Shown here: positions 1 to 8,321 of the stretch, one piece after another
Layout: each line of letters begins with the position of its first letter
How positions within the stretch are numbered: position 1 is the first letter of the stretch
Source of the DNA: Niabella sp.
GTDB taxonomy: Bacteria > Bacteroidota > Bacteroidia > Chitinophagales > Chitinophagaceae
Direction: 5' to 3'
DNA: 64,000 bases
Assembly (NCBI RefSeq): GCF_030150205.1
Contig: NZ_JASLGT010000016.1
Span: 1-64,000, forward strand
Made by a program: the position numbers and the translations under genes
Notes under the pieces: model-generated
The model's database searches: none
What the model saw: the letters and a program-made list of their open reading frames with translations, nothing else
Told to the model about the DNA's origin: nothing

Positions 1-879
1 ACGGAGCAAGGTATTACGATGCACAGATCGGAAGGTGGCATGTTGCAGACCCTTTGGCTGATCAAATGCGGCGATTTTCTCCTTACAATTATGCTTTTGA
101 TAATCCGGTACGGTTTATCGATCCGGATGGTATGGCGCCTATTCCAGGTGCTGCGGAACTCATAGCATGGGCAAAGATGAAATCCGGGGAAGAAGATAAT
201 ATGCCTCCTGATGAATGGGAAGTTTACCGATTTAATAACAGGGTTACCAATATTCGGCATATTTCAAATCGAGGAGGAGACGACAGAGACTATATTAACT
301 TTATAGATGACATGGTCGTTGGGCGAGAGATGAAAACGATGCGACATTTGAAGAGCGTAAAGGTTCACTATAAAGTGGTGGTAGTGGGCGATCATCCAGA
401 GCGGTTTGCTGACCGAATCCCCGGATTCAAAATATAAAATCCAAATTCGGTCCACAGGCTATTGAGCCAACTTCAAATCCAATTGAGTTTTTACTTGGTG
501 CCGTTCCGGGGATAACGGAAAGGCTTTCTTTGGCGCTGCTATCCAGAAGTGCTGCCAAGGGCGGCAGTAATATTGCATTAGGTGTTTCGGAGCATTTGGA
601 TGATTTTGCGAAGGCAGTTGGTGGAAACACTTGGAAGTCTTGGGGAGCAAAGGACTTTCAAACTCAATTCCTGGAGACTATAAATAATTCTGCAAATAAA
701 ATTCATTTTAATTTAGACGGAGTTCGTAGCCGTAGGGCGCGGTTTCTGAAGGAGCTAAAGGTTTAGGTGTGAGTAGAGCAACAAGTTGGGAGTTATATCA
801 ATTGTATTCAAATCCAGCGGCGCTTCAACGAACCATTTTTTATCAAGGAGGCAAAGTAGTGCCAAATCCATTTCAATAA
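1..879 (+). pseudogene. Decayed RHS tip cassette O1 (core end plus toxin)
   Basis: The 3' end of an RHS gene whose 5' part lies outside the window. The frame starting at base 3 reads straight into RHS-associated core motifs (GARYYDAQIGRW, NYAFDNPVRFIDPDG) and ends at 437. The toxin part continues in a second frame open from 413 to 766 (HFNLDGV near the end). It resumes in a third frame from about 755 to a TAA at 877-879, with the residues ATSWELYQLYSNPAALQ. Two frame changes therefore separate segments that read as one protein. I do not recognise the toxin family. The downstream gene at 891 is in the immunity position. Either this is a decayed tip or the assembly contains two indels. Confidence 0.75.
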
Positions 880-890
880 AAAGAAATATT

Positions 891-1283
891 ATGAAGGAAG
901 AAATTTTTCGTTCAAATAGGTATTTTACAACTTTTGATGTGTTGGTTAGTCATGGACAATTCCTTTTAAGATCTCAAAAAAATGAGAGCTACACATCCAA
1001 TATTGATATCATATTTTTTGACACGACATACATTCAACTATTTAGCAGGCTGAATGGACTGACTATTAAAATGAAAAAAGGGAAAAATCTTACTGGATAT
1101 AGGTCAGTCAGCAACTATTTAAGTTATGAAAATAATCATTTATTTGAAATAGAAAGTGGAGAAGAAAAGTATTATATAGCAGCTTCTTTTGTAAAAGTAT
1201 TTGAAAATGTATTGGAATTTAATGAAACAAGTTTGGGATATGAGGACAGAGGTAGGGCGAATGAAATAGCAAGCAGCCTCTGA
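891..1283 (+). CDS. Putative immunity protein for cassette O1
   Basis: A 130-residue protein starting MKEEIFRSNRYF. The reading frame is open further upstream, but the ATG at 891 lies 12 bases after the toxin stop and is the natural start. It has no signal peptide, membrane segment or lipobox, so a cytosolic protein is expected. The family is not recognised. The assignment rests on its size, its position directly 3' of a toxin tip, and the boundary repeat beginning right after its stop codon. The partner toxin is frameshifted, so this may now be an orphan immunity gene. Confidence 0.55.
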   Translation: MKEEIFRSNRYFTTFDVLVSHGQFLLRSQKNESYTSNIDIIFFDTTYIQLFSRLNGLTIKMKKGKNLTGYRSVSNYLSYENNHLFEIESGEEKYYIAASFVKVFENVLEFNETSLGYEDRGRANEIASSL

Positions 1284-1303
1284 GGAGTGAGTGCAGGTCC
1301 TGA

Positions 1304-1322
1304 TAGTGCAGGTCTGTAGTCC
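1304..1322 (+). repeat. Cassette-boundary repeat, partial copy R1
   Basis: Short copy of the GCAGGTCTGTAG boundary repeat 20 bases after the stop of the immunity-type gene at 891-1283. A similar but altered GTGCAGGTCC lies just upstream at 1291. The right half of the hairpin is not present here. The next 100 bases include GATGCACAGATCGG, a scrap of RHS core sequence. Confidence 0.6.
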
Positions 1323-1422
1323 GGTTTATAGACACGGTTTTGTGATGCACAGATCGGGAGATCGGATGTAGTGGGCTCGCTGACGGATGAAAAAGCGGTG
1401 GGGTGGTGCTCTCCCTCTAACA

Positions 1423-1506
1423 TCTAGCGCAGGTCTGTAACATAGCCAGGTGCAATAGCTGATCTCTGCTATCCGGTTACTTGCTTGTCTGCTTCCTTTG
1501 ATCTGG
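1423..1506 (+). repeat. Cassette-boundary repeat, long copy R2
   Basis: Full-length copy of the boundary repeat. It begins TCTAGCGCAGGTCTGTAA, continues through a degenerate right arm (GATCTCTGC) and ends with the conserved tail GCTTCCTTTGATCTGG. The tail is joined directly to RHS core sequence starting ATGATCTTTGAA at 1511. The same tail-to-core joint is found at 38810. The two arms can pair imperfectly as a hairpin. Confidence 0.7.
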
Positions 1507-1510
1507 GGGC

Positions 1511-2520
1511 ATGATCTTTGAAATGATGTATTGCAGCATGTGGTCCCGATAGCTATCGGGAGAAGAGGGCCGGTTCCGCCCCAATGGTACGGCCTTTACG
1601 GCGGATTGTTTCCTTAAGGATCATTTGGGTAATGTGCGGTCGATGGTCAATGAGGATAAGACCTTGTTGGAGGAGACGCATTATTATCCGTTCGGCTTGG
1701 CGATGAGGGGGATATCGACTCAAAATGCAACCGCTTCTTTACGGAACAAGGACAAAACATTCCAGGGGCAGAAGTTTGATGATGACCTGGGGTTAAACTA
1801 CTACAGCTTTAAATATCGGAATCATGATCCGCAAATTGGAAGGTTTATACAAATAGATCCAATTGCAGGAGATTATCCTCATAACAGTACTTACGCGTTT
1901 TCGGAGAACCGGGTTATAAATGGAGTGGAGTTAGAAGGGTTAGAATACATGACCTATGGATATAATTTGGCAGGTGTAAGAGCCAATCAACAAGCAACTG
2001 CACAAAGATCAACACAACGGTCAAGATCTGGTGCAATGAGGACATTTGACAAAGGAATAAAACTTGCGGGAGGATTGGCGTTGACAACAAAAACCCTACG
2101 GGATTGGTTGCTGGAGGGATATTGCTTGTGGGGACTACAATGATCGTGCTTATGCAGGAGGCATTAGAAGGTGATCATTTAGGAACATCGGGTGAAAATG
2201 TAAGCTCTTCGTCTTCGAAAACAAAAAGTGAGGAGATAAGGAATTTAGAAAAAGAGAATTCTGATTTAGAAAAAGCAAACAAAGGCCAACAAGCTGCTCT
2301 TGATGAGCATGAAGAGAAACTTGAAAACTATAAAAAAGATCCTGAGGGAAATGATAATAAAGGTCTTCTGAAAGGGAAAGAAGGAACTGAAAGGCAGAGG
2401 ATAATTGATGGTAGAGTAAAAAAGTTAGAACAGACCATTCGCAATGTAAAAAATCAGTTAAAAAAGAATAATGACATTATCGAAAAGAACAAAGAAACTA
2501 TACAGAATCTAAGAAAATAA
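1511..2520 (+). pseudogene. Orphan RHS tip cassette O2, frameshifted
   Basis: Begins at the core codons MIFE-DVLQH, as in the intact genes, but has lost one A in the run at 1520. It also carries TCCCGATAGCTATCGGGA where the intact genes have a few unrelated bases, which puts a TAG at 1550. From 1553 the frame is open (GRFRPNGTAFTADCFLKDHLG, then PFGLAM). It holds the core end (GRFIQIDPIAGDYPHN) up to 2143. A frame change in the A-rich run near 2090 moves the toxin part (AGGILLVGTTM, then a long charged coiled coil) into the frame ending at 2520. The last 90 residues are helical, lysine- and glutamate-rich and contain DNKGLLKG. I have seen similar tails on RHS and CDI toxins but cannot name the family. 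Confidence 0.7.
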
Positions 2521-2540
2521 TCCTAAAGCAAATCAAAAAA

Positions 2541-2840
2541 ATGATGAGTTTAAGTATTGAAATATCTTGTCTGATTTTAGAATTAAGAAGATTGATTGAA
2601 AGACTTGAGTCAAGTAAGGATAAACAATTAAATTTTATCGAGGATGAATATTGGGAGGTTCCACTTGATAAATGGTCTGATTTTGATAAAGAACCAGAAT
2701 TAATTATAGGGTCTCTCTCGGATGATTATAGTCTTCTGAAAACAATTTCAAGCGCGGAAGGGGCGTTTTCGTTTGTTGAAATAGATGCCCTTATACCAAT
2801 CCTTAAAGCGCTTAGTAAGCAATGGATGAGCGAATTGTAA
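2541..2840 (+). CDS. Putative immunity protein for cassette O2
   Basis: A 99-residue acidic protein without signal peptide or membrane segment, 20 bases after the stop of the O2 toxin tip and followed by a partial boundary repeat at 2866. The alternative ATG at 2544 would shorten it by one residue. The pattern (WEVPLDKWSDFDKEP in the middle, a hydrophobic C-terminal helix) resembles small cytosolic immunity proteins, but I do not recognise the family. Its toxin is frameshifted, so it may persist as an orphan protection gene. Confidence 0.55.
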   Translation: MMSLSIEISCLILELRRLIERLESSKDKQLNFIEDEYWEVPLDKWSDFDKEPELIIGSLSDDYSLLKTISSAEGAFSFVEIDALIPILKALSKQWMSEL

Positions 2841-2865
2841 TTTGTTGTTAACAGCCCCATTGTTT

Positions 2866-2883
2866 TCTGGTGCAGGTCTGTAG
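2866..2883 (+). repeat. Cassette-boundary repeat, short copy R3
   Basis: Copy of the left half of the boundary repeat (TCTGGTGCAGGTCTGTAG) 26 bases after the immunity-type gene 2541-2840. It is followed within 15 bases by RHS core sequence, so most of the repeat and the first core codons are deleted at this junction. Confidence 0.6.
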
Positions 2884-2895
2884 TTGGGTAGCAGT

Positions 2896-3033
2896 ACCAC
2901 GTTTACAGCGGACTACTTCCTGAAGGATCACCTGGACAATGTGCGGTCGATGATCAATGAGAATAAGACCCTGTTAGAGGAGACGCATTATTATCCGTTT
3001 GGGCTGCTGTTGTATGCTTTTAACCTGGAATAA
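2896..3033 (+). pseudogene. RHS core fragment O3 without a toxin
   Basis: A 45-codon fragment of the RHS core (FTADYFLKDHLDNVRSMINE, then ETHYYPFG) joined to unrelated codons and a TAA at 3031. It corresponds to the same core stretch that precedes every variable tip in this window, but the tip and the immunity gene are missing. Read as a relic of a lost cassette at the left edge of the secretion operon. Confidence 0.75.
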
Positions 3034-3311
3034 ATTCCGGATTTGTTTATATACACAGGCTGATGGCCTTTGTAAAAAATATATGTAAACGGGCAGTCGC
3101 CTCACCCGTGTATCACTGCCCCCGGTTACTGTAAAGGACTGGGAAGTGGAACGCTATCGGCCTGAACCATCAATAAACATCGGTGATGATCGCATGCATC
3201 GTTTCAGTGCAGCAACCTTCCCGGAACCTGGCAGGGTGCACGTGGTGTATACAGGCCGTGTGCATCAATACTGCCGGCCGAAGATCTTTAAAAGGATATT
3301 GATGGTACGGC
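3034..3311. other. Gap between the RHS relic and the gspF operon end
   Basis: No convincing gene. GGGCAGT at 3091-3097 and ACTGCCC at 3115-3121 can form a 7-bp stem and might act as a weak terminator. It lacks a clear T-run on either strand. Confidence 0.4.
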
Positions 3312-4481
3312 CTACTGTATCGTATTGCCCATATTAAACATCGGCAGGTACATGGCAATGAGTACAACTCCTACGACCAATCCCAATACAATGATGATCA
3401 CCGGCTCGATAAACTTGCTCAGCTGCGCGGTTTGATAGTCGAGGTCTTCACTGTAACGTTCGGAGAGATTTTTGAAGAATAACTCCAGCTCATTGACTTC
3501 TTCACCCACCTTAACCAGGGCGGTCATTTTGGAGGGGAAGATCTTTTTGGTGCGCATGCTTTCATGAAGCGGCAACCCTTTGAGAATGTCCTGCTCCATT
3601 TGCTCCAGGGCATGTTCCAGGGGGTAGAAGCCCATCACCTGCTTGCTCAGGCTTAATGCCTGAACCAGGGGCACCCGGGCGCCCAGCAGCAGCTGCATGG
3701 TGGAGGCAAAGCGTGCCAGGTAGATCTTGGATACGATATTTTTTACCACCGGTAATTTTTGCAGTAGCAGATCTTTATACTTTTTATACCAGGGTTTGCT
3801 GCGGTTTATGCCAATAAAAATAATAACGGCCAGCAGCAGCAGGAAGAGTTTGCCGGCCGCCGCCTGCATAAAATTAGAAGCGTTTAATACCTGCCGCGTT
3901 AGAAAGGGCAGGTTGCCACCAAAACGCTGAAATACGTCGGCAAACATCGGCACTACATAGTTCATCATAAAGAGCACGGAACAGCAGGCTACAGACAATA
4001 CAATCAGGGGATAGGTAAGGGCCCCGATGATCTGCCGCCGTTGTTTGATCTTTGCTTTATAATAAACCGACAGCTGTTGCAACACCGTGTTCAGTTTTCC
4101 CGTTTCTTCCCCGATCTCTACCGTAAAATATTCGTAGGGCGTAAAATTTTTGTTTTCGCGCAGGGCCGTAGAGAGGCTGCTGCCATTGATCACTTTTTCA
4201 AAAACGGTGCTAAGGATGGCTTTAGGGGCTTTTTTGGTTTGCTCATCCCGGATCAGCTGCAGGGCCGTGCGGATATCCAGGCCGGCATCCATCAGGCTGC
4301 CCAGCTCCAGGTAAAACGATTCCTTGATCTTATCGGAAAAAGGCTTGCCAAACAAGGTGAACTCCCGGGTCAGCAGTCCTTCCAGTTGCTTCATAAAGGA
4401 AACCGGCTGCGCTCCGGAAGGCTGTTGCGGCTCCCTGCTGCTTTGCTTTTTCAGCGAATGTATATCGATCGGTTGATTCAT
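3312..4481 (-). CDS. gspF: Type II secretion/type IV pilus inner-membrane platform protein GspF
   Basis: A 389-residue polytopic protein of the GspF/PilC family, the inner-membrane platform that contacts the assembly ATPase. Two copies of the T2SSF domain are visible. The first is near residues 50-175 (FYLELGSLMDAGLDIRTALQL, EIGEETGKL, then a hydrophobic segment). The second is near residues 255-375 (ARFASTMQLLLGARVPLVQAL, VGEEVNELE, then a terminal hydrophobic segment). Length and topology are normal for GspF. It is the last gene of the minus-strand operon and overlaps the preceding gene by 4 bases. Its partner ATPase GspE is encoded 19 kb away on the other strand. Confidence 0.92.
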   Translation of the reverse strand: MNQPIDIHSLKKQSSREPQQPSGAQPVSFMKQLEGLLTREFTLFGKPFSDKIKESFYLELGSLMDAGLDIRTALQLIRDEQTKKAPKAILSTVFEKVINGSSLSTALRENKNFTPYEYFTVEIGEETGKLNTVLQQLSVYYKAKIKQRRQIIGALTYPLIVLSVACCSVLFMMNYVVPMFADVFQRFGGNLPFLTRQVLNASNFMQAAAGKLFLLLLAVIIFIGINRSKPWYKKYKDLLLQKLPVVKNIVSKIYLARFASTMQLLLGARVPLVQALSLSKQVMGFYPLEHALEQMEQDILKGLPLHESMRTKKIFPSKMTALVKVGEEVNELELFFKNLSERYSEDLDYQTAQLSKFIEPVIIIVLGLVVGVVLIAMYLPMFNMGNTIQ

Positions 4482-4996
4482 GGTTCCGTTTGAATTGAGT
4501 CGTTAAGGATCTCCGACCGCGCATAGCGCTTCTGAAGATACGTATAAAAGTATTGCGCCTGGTAGCGGTGCTGCAGTTTTAATGAAGCCACCAGGGTGCT
4601 GCTATCGCTCACGTAACGCCGGGCGGCAATGGAGGCACCCGGCCGGAGGGTATCGGACCCATCCGGATCTGTGCGTACAAAAAATGCGGTGTCCAGCTGG
4701 TAAACCGTGGTTGTGAATGCAGGGCCGCTTTTCATTTGCAGGATGAGCTGATTGCGTTCCGGATCCAGCCGTACCGTATTGGCCTTTTCAACATCACGCT
4801 GCAGCAGCTTTTTTGTGACATAATAATCGGTAAAAAAACGGTTGCCGGCAAAGTAATGGCCCGACTGCCGGGCGAGGATCATATACACGGTAGCAATCAC
4901 CCCAAAGAGGATGGCCATCAGCAGCAGGCCGATCACCAGCTCCGGCAGCGTAAACGCCGGGATCCTGCGGGTAACTGTTTTTTTAAGGCTGCACAT
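4478..4996 (-). CDS. Pseudopilin, GspJ/GspH-like
   Basis: A 172-residue protein with an N-terminal prepilin signal: a basic leader, then AFTLPELVIG and a long hydrophobic helix. The start MCSLKKTVTRR at 4996 is preferred over the upstream open frame because it puts the leader at the right length and gives the 14-base overlap with the preceding gene typical of this operon. Glu at +5 of the mature protein is present. The C-terminal domain is variable, with no motif I can place. Its position before gspF suggests a minor pseudopilin (GspJ or GspH role). Cleavage would be after Ala, not the usual Gly. Confidence 0.8.
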   Translation of the reverse strand: MCSLKKTVTRRIPAFTLPELVIGLLLMAILFGVIATVYMILARQSGHYFAGNRFFTDYYVTKKLLQRDVEKANTVRLDPERNQLILQMKSGPAFTTTVYQLDTAFFVRTDPDGSDTLRPGASIAARRYVSDSSTLVASLKLQHRYQAQYFYTYLQKRYARSEILNDSIQTEP

Positions 4997-5387
4997 CGGG
5001 CAATAATTCAGAAGGGTTTTGAGGGCGTACCAGGAAGCTGCGGGTGATGAACGGAGCCGCCAGGCTGTCTCTTTTATAAACGGTAAAACGCACCTGCCGG
5101 AGAGCTGCCTCTTTTGTATCCTGGCTGCTTTCCCGGCTGACCGTCCAGCTATCGACGGTCTCCTTTTTAATGCTGAAGTCCCTGTGAAGAAAGGATGCCT
5201 GTATGTATTCATCCAGCGCGCTTTCGGCCTGCATCCGTTGTATATTGAACCCCGATTCTTTTACCGATACAAAGAAATGAATGCTGATAAAAAATACCAC
5301 CAGGATCAGCACCAGGGCCACGATCGATTCGATAAGGGAGAAGGCCCCGAAGGCTTTTTTATATGGATGATTTTTTAATGGAGCCAT
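4983..5387 (-). CDS. Pseudopilin, GspI-like
   Basis: A 134-residue protein with the prepilin signal KKAFGAFSLIESIVAL followed by a hydrophobic helix. If cleavage occurs before Phe, Glu falls at +5, the residue needed for assembly. Small size and position suggest a minor pseudopilin of the GspI type. It overlaps the gene upstream by 13 bases and the gene downstream by 14, so the genes are translationally coupled. The globular part has no motif I can name. Confidence 0.8.
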   Translation of the reverse strand: MAPLKNHPYKKAFGAFSLIESIVALVLILVVFFISIHFFVSVKESGFNIQRMQAESALDEYIQASFLHRDFSIKKETVDSWTVSRESSQDTKEAALRQVRFTVYKRDSLAAPFITRSFLVRPQNPSELLPDVQP

Positions 5388-6658
5388 TTTAAAACGGTTT
5401 GCCGGGTTGCACCCGTAAAAATAGAAAAATAACCGGCCTGTTGAAACCAGCGGGAAGGAACGATGGTGGCATCGATCAGGATATTCTCCATGCTCATGGG
5501 TCCCCGCTGCTCAAAAAAGAAATGCGTAAAAACGGCACCTTCCATGCGCCCGTTGAGATAGGTATACCCCTCATTATATACCAGGCCTTTTACCGTGGCG
5601 CCGGCCTTGATCTTTACCACAGGCTTGATATTGGAATGGTCGTTTTCGGCAAGTCCAAGGAGCATGCCATGCAGGATGGCGCCTTCATGCAATGTTACCG
5701 TGGCTCCGGTATTACCAATGGCATTGCTGCGCCCGAGACCCACCAAAGCCGAAGGGTATTCAAAAACACAGCCGCTTTCCGCAGTAATGCTGTCGAGCGC
5801 AATGGCCTGCACCGCACCTTTAAAACCAGTGGTGAAATGGATAAAGGGGGCCACCAGGATCACATCTTCCAGGTAAGCACCGGAGCTTACTTCAATAACG
5901 GAATCCGATAGTACGATCAGCTTTCCCCTCAGGTACTGATGCGTCAGCATTCCCTTCCGGGGTAAAATAAGCTGCCGGGATGCATTAAAAAAAGAATGTG
6001 CTACAGAATCTTCCAGGGCGCTGGTGGGCGATAGCAATGTGTCGGTGACCCGGTTGCCCAGTTCCCGCAGCTGTTTCCGGAATGGTGTTTCCAAAGCGGG
6101 AAGTTGTTTATGGCTGCTGTCGATAGTGCCCTCGATCAGGTTTTTCCGGGAAAAGCCTTTCTGCTGAAAAAAGCCGCTTCTTAACCCGGATTTGGGCAGG
6201 TAGGCCTTTCCTTCGATATAGGTATCGCCGGTGAGTGATAAGGGCCGGTCGTGATCCGCCAGGTAAAGACTGGCATCCTGGTACTGAAATGCTTCGGCAC
6301 CATATAAAAAAGCGCTGGTTTTTGCGCGGCCTTTGTAAGCCACGTTGATACCGGAAGACCGGAAGCAGCCCCATTGTTCGTTCCGGTAATACAGCGAATC
6401 GGTTTGCCCTTCAAACAGCAGGCTGCTGTCCTGCTCCGCCGTTGCGGTAAGGCGCTCAGCAGCCAGCACCCGCTCCATGCCGGATTGCAGATCATCGTTT
6501 AACCGGAGCTCCAGCTGATCTTTGATCTCGAAATATTTAAAATGATAGAGGGCCAGCAGCAACATCCCGCAGGTGATAAAAATGACCAGGGATAGCACCA
6601 GGGTGGCGATCAGTGAACCGGCCGGCAGCTTCTTATAAAAAACAGCGGGGATCAGCAC
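5375..6658 (-). CDS. GspK-position protein with beta-helix-like body
   Basis: A 427-residue protein with a basic N-terminus, KLPAGSLIATLVLSLVIF and one membrane helix. The large exported body is rich in short hydrophobic beta strands and Gly/Ala turns (GAVQAIALDSITAESGC, GATVTLHEGAILHGMLLG, KAGATVKGLVYNEGYTYLNG). The leader resembles GspK, which lacks Glu at +5, and the gene sits where gspK would be. The body does not show the usual GspK saddle domain. It reads more like a right- or left-handed beta-helix of the bactofilin or polymer-forming type. The role as a tip pseudopilin is inferred from position only. Confidence 0.6.
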   Translation of the reverse strand: MLIPAVFYKKLPAGSLIATLVLSLVIFITCGMLLLALYHFKYFEIKDQLELRLNDDLQSGMERVLAAERLTATAEQDSSLLFEGQTDSLYYRNEQWGCFRSSGINVAYKGRAKTSAFLYGAEAFQYQDASLYLADHDRPLSLTGDTYIEGKAYLPKSGLRSGFFQQKGFSRKNLIEGTIDSSHKQLPALETPFRKQLRELGNRVTDTLLSPTSALEDSVAHSFFNASRQLILPRKGMLTHQYLRGKLIVLSDSVIEVSSGAYLEDVILVAPFIHFTTGFKGAVQAIALDSITAESGCVFEYPSALVGLGRSNAIGNTGATVTLHEGAILHGMLLGLAENDHSNIKPVVKIKAGATVKGLVYNEGYTYLNGRMEGAVFTHFFFEQRGPMSMENILIDATIVPSRWFQQAGYFSIFTGATRQTVLKWLH

Positions 6659-6661
6659 AGC

Positions 6662-7183
6662 CTATTTTTTTGCACCGGTTTGGCGAACGCCTTTTTTATA
6701 AATGACCACTACCGAACTGTCGTTAACCAGCTCTACCTGGCGCCCGGTAAACAGGTTGTTTTTTTCAACACCCTTTTTCAGGCGTTGGCCATCGGGGGCA
6801 TAAGCCTCTATGCGCAGCGCCCCGTCCCAGAAACGATTGCGGGTAACGGTGCGGAGCCTTCCATTCGCATGCCAGGTACGCCAGACGCCTTTTTTAGCGC
6901 CGCGTTTAAAACGGCCTTCTTCCAGAAGGCGGCGCTCTTTGTCGGTTACTTTATAATAGCCATGCAATAGTTTTCCATAGTAGCCGCCTTCTGTAGTATG
7001 GATATGTCCGGATTTAAACCAGGTATAAAAACGGTGGATATGTGTCCGGGGCCGGGCATCGGTTACCTGGAACAGGAAGGAGCGGTCCAGCGAATCGATC
7101 CGTACCTGGCCGTTATAGTATTGCGCCGCCGTATCCGGGGAAAAAGCACAGCAGATGATCAACAGAGGGAGGATGCGTTTCAT
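6662..7183 (-). CDS. Exported MORN-like (YwqK-type) repeat protein
   Basis: A 173-residue protein with a Sec signal peptide (LLIICCAFSPDTAAQ). The body contains MORN/YwqK-like repeats, recognisable as GRFKRGAKKGVWRTWHANG and neighbouring W/F-G-Y units near residues 65-140. It is the first gene of the minus-strand secretion operon and ends 3 bases before the next start. Proteins of this family are often attached to envelope systems, but no activity is known. Its role in the secretion machine is not shown by the sequence. Confidence 0.65.
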   Translation of the reverse strand: MKRILPLLIICCAFSPDTAAQYYNGQVRIDSLDRSFLFQVTDARPRTHIHRFYTWFKSGHIHTTEGGYYGKLLHGYYKVTDKERRLLEEGRFKRGAKKGVWRTWHANGRLRTVTRNRFWDGALRIEAYAPDGQRLKKGVEKNNLFTGRQVELVNDSSVVVIYKKGVRQTGAKK

Positions 7184-8321
7184 TTTCTCAGCATGTTTAA
7201 GTTGGGTATAAAGATAGGGGTTGTTGGGAAGAAATGATCTTTTTTTAATCGGAGCGGTAGGGTGATATATTTCAGCATATTATGGGCGTCTTTTGGTAAT
7301 GACGGATTTTATTTTGTTAAAACATGTTATATTATTTGGAGATGTCAGTTAAAGTTTAGTATTTTGTCACTCTAAAGCTGAAATGAAACATGAGAAACAA
7401 TAGACCCTGAGTACTGTATTGATAAAGACCCGATAAAACCACCGTTCTATGGAAGGAATCACCCAAGATTAAGATGCTGCAGAAATATCCCTTTTGTTTG
7501 GTGAGCGGAATTAGTAGTGGTGCCATGATATATTGCTTTTGAATGAAAGCATATGGAAAAGAGTAGAATAAATAGAATGCGTTGATCGCGTTTTGTTATT
7601 GGAGGTTAGTGCCAGGCGCTTTATAAGTGGATTTCTGGAATATATGTTGGTAACAGAAAAACAAACTTAAAAACTGATATGAGAAAACGACGTACACCCC
7701 TTTAATAGTAGATTTTTTTGTCTGCCGGCATTTGGCTTGCTGTCGGAGCCTGCCAGGTTTGGAGCCGGCGAACTTAGTCGCTTTTGAAACGTGTACGGAG
7801 TTTCTTCAACGTTTGGGAGGCTACTCTTTTTATTATTGATGTGGCAGCTATTAGTGGCGAATACGCATTCAATCCGCAGGATTTCGATATATAAAGCGTG
7901 GACGAAGTAAACGGAGTAGACTGCAATGTTGCAGTATATTAAAATTGGAGGACTTGTGTAGCGTATCGTGAAGTACCTGCCAATGGAAAAAAAAGGATTA
8001 AAACATCTATGTATTTAGTTTTTAAGAACTGTATTGCAAGGATAAGATCTATGAAAAATCGAAGGGCCTAACATGGAAATGAATATATATTTAGATAAAA
8101 ATAAAATCAGTTGATATGATCTATTTTTTACCGTTACTACTGCCGTTTTTCTCTAAGACCATATCTGGTCTTGGTTGGAAGTGCTTAAAATATGGCGTTA
8201 AAAATGGTTTAATGGGAAAGCCTGTTTTTTTCCCGCGTTTTCTGTTAACAGCAAATTCAATCTGCGCTTAATCTGCATAGTATTACTTGGCTTAAACGCA
8301 ACAACATATGGACAGCAAAGT
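7184..8321. other. Long intergenic region before RHS locus A
   Basis: About 1.1 kb without an intact gene. It contains the upstream regions of the minus-strand secretion operon and of RHS locus A, one decayed reading frame (7832-8071, listed separately), and near the right end the apparent signal-peptide codons of the RHS protein (8230-8321). No strong repeat or terminator was seen. Confidence 0.6.
7832..8071 (+). pseudogene. Decayed reading frame, unknown protein
   Basis: One frame from 7832 to the TAA at 8069 reads as a coherent protein-like sequence (IIDVAAISGEYAFNPQDFD, SVDEVNGVDCNVAV, NWRTCVAYREVPANGKKRIK). It is interrupted by two internal TAA codons. Amino-acid composition is balanced, unlike random AT-rich sequence. 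I do not recognise the family. It may be the end of an inactivated gene. Confidence 0.35.

Noticed and set aside
1423..1506. Boundary repeat as a canonical integron attC site
   Set aside because: The arms form a hairpin, but the conserved R box triplet pattern (GTTRRRY and its complement) is not visible and no IntI-type integrase insertion domain was recognised.
3727..6500. Plus-strand open frames opposite the pseudopilin operon
   Set aside because: They lie antisense to clear genes, have biased composition and no recognisable domains.
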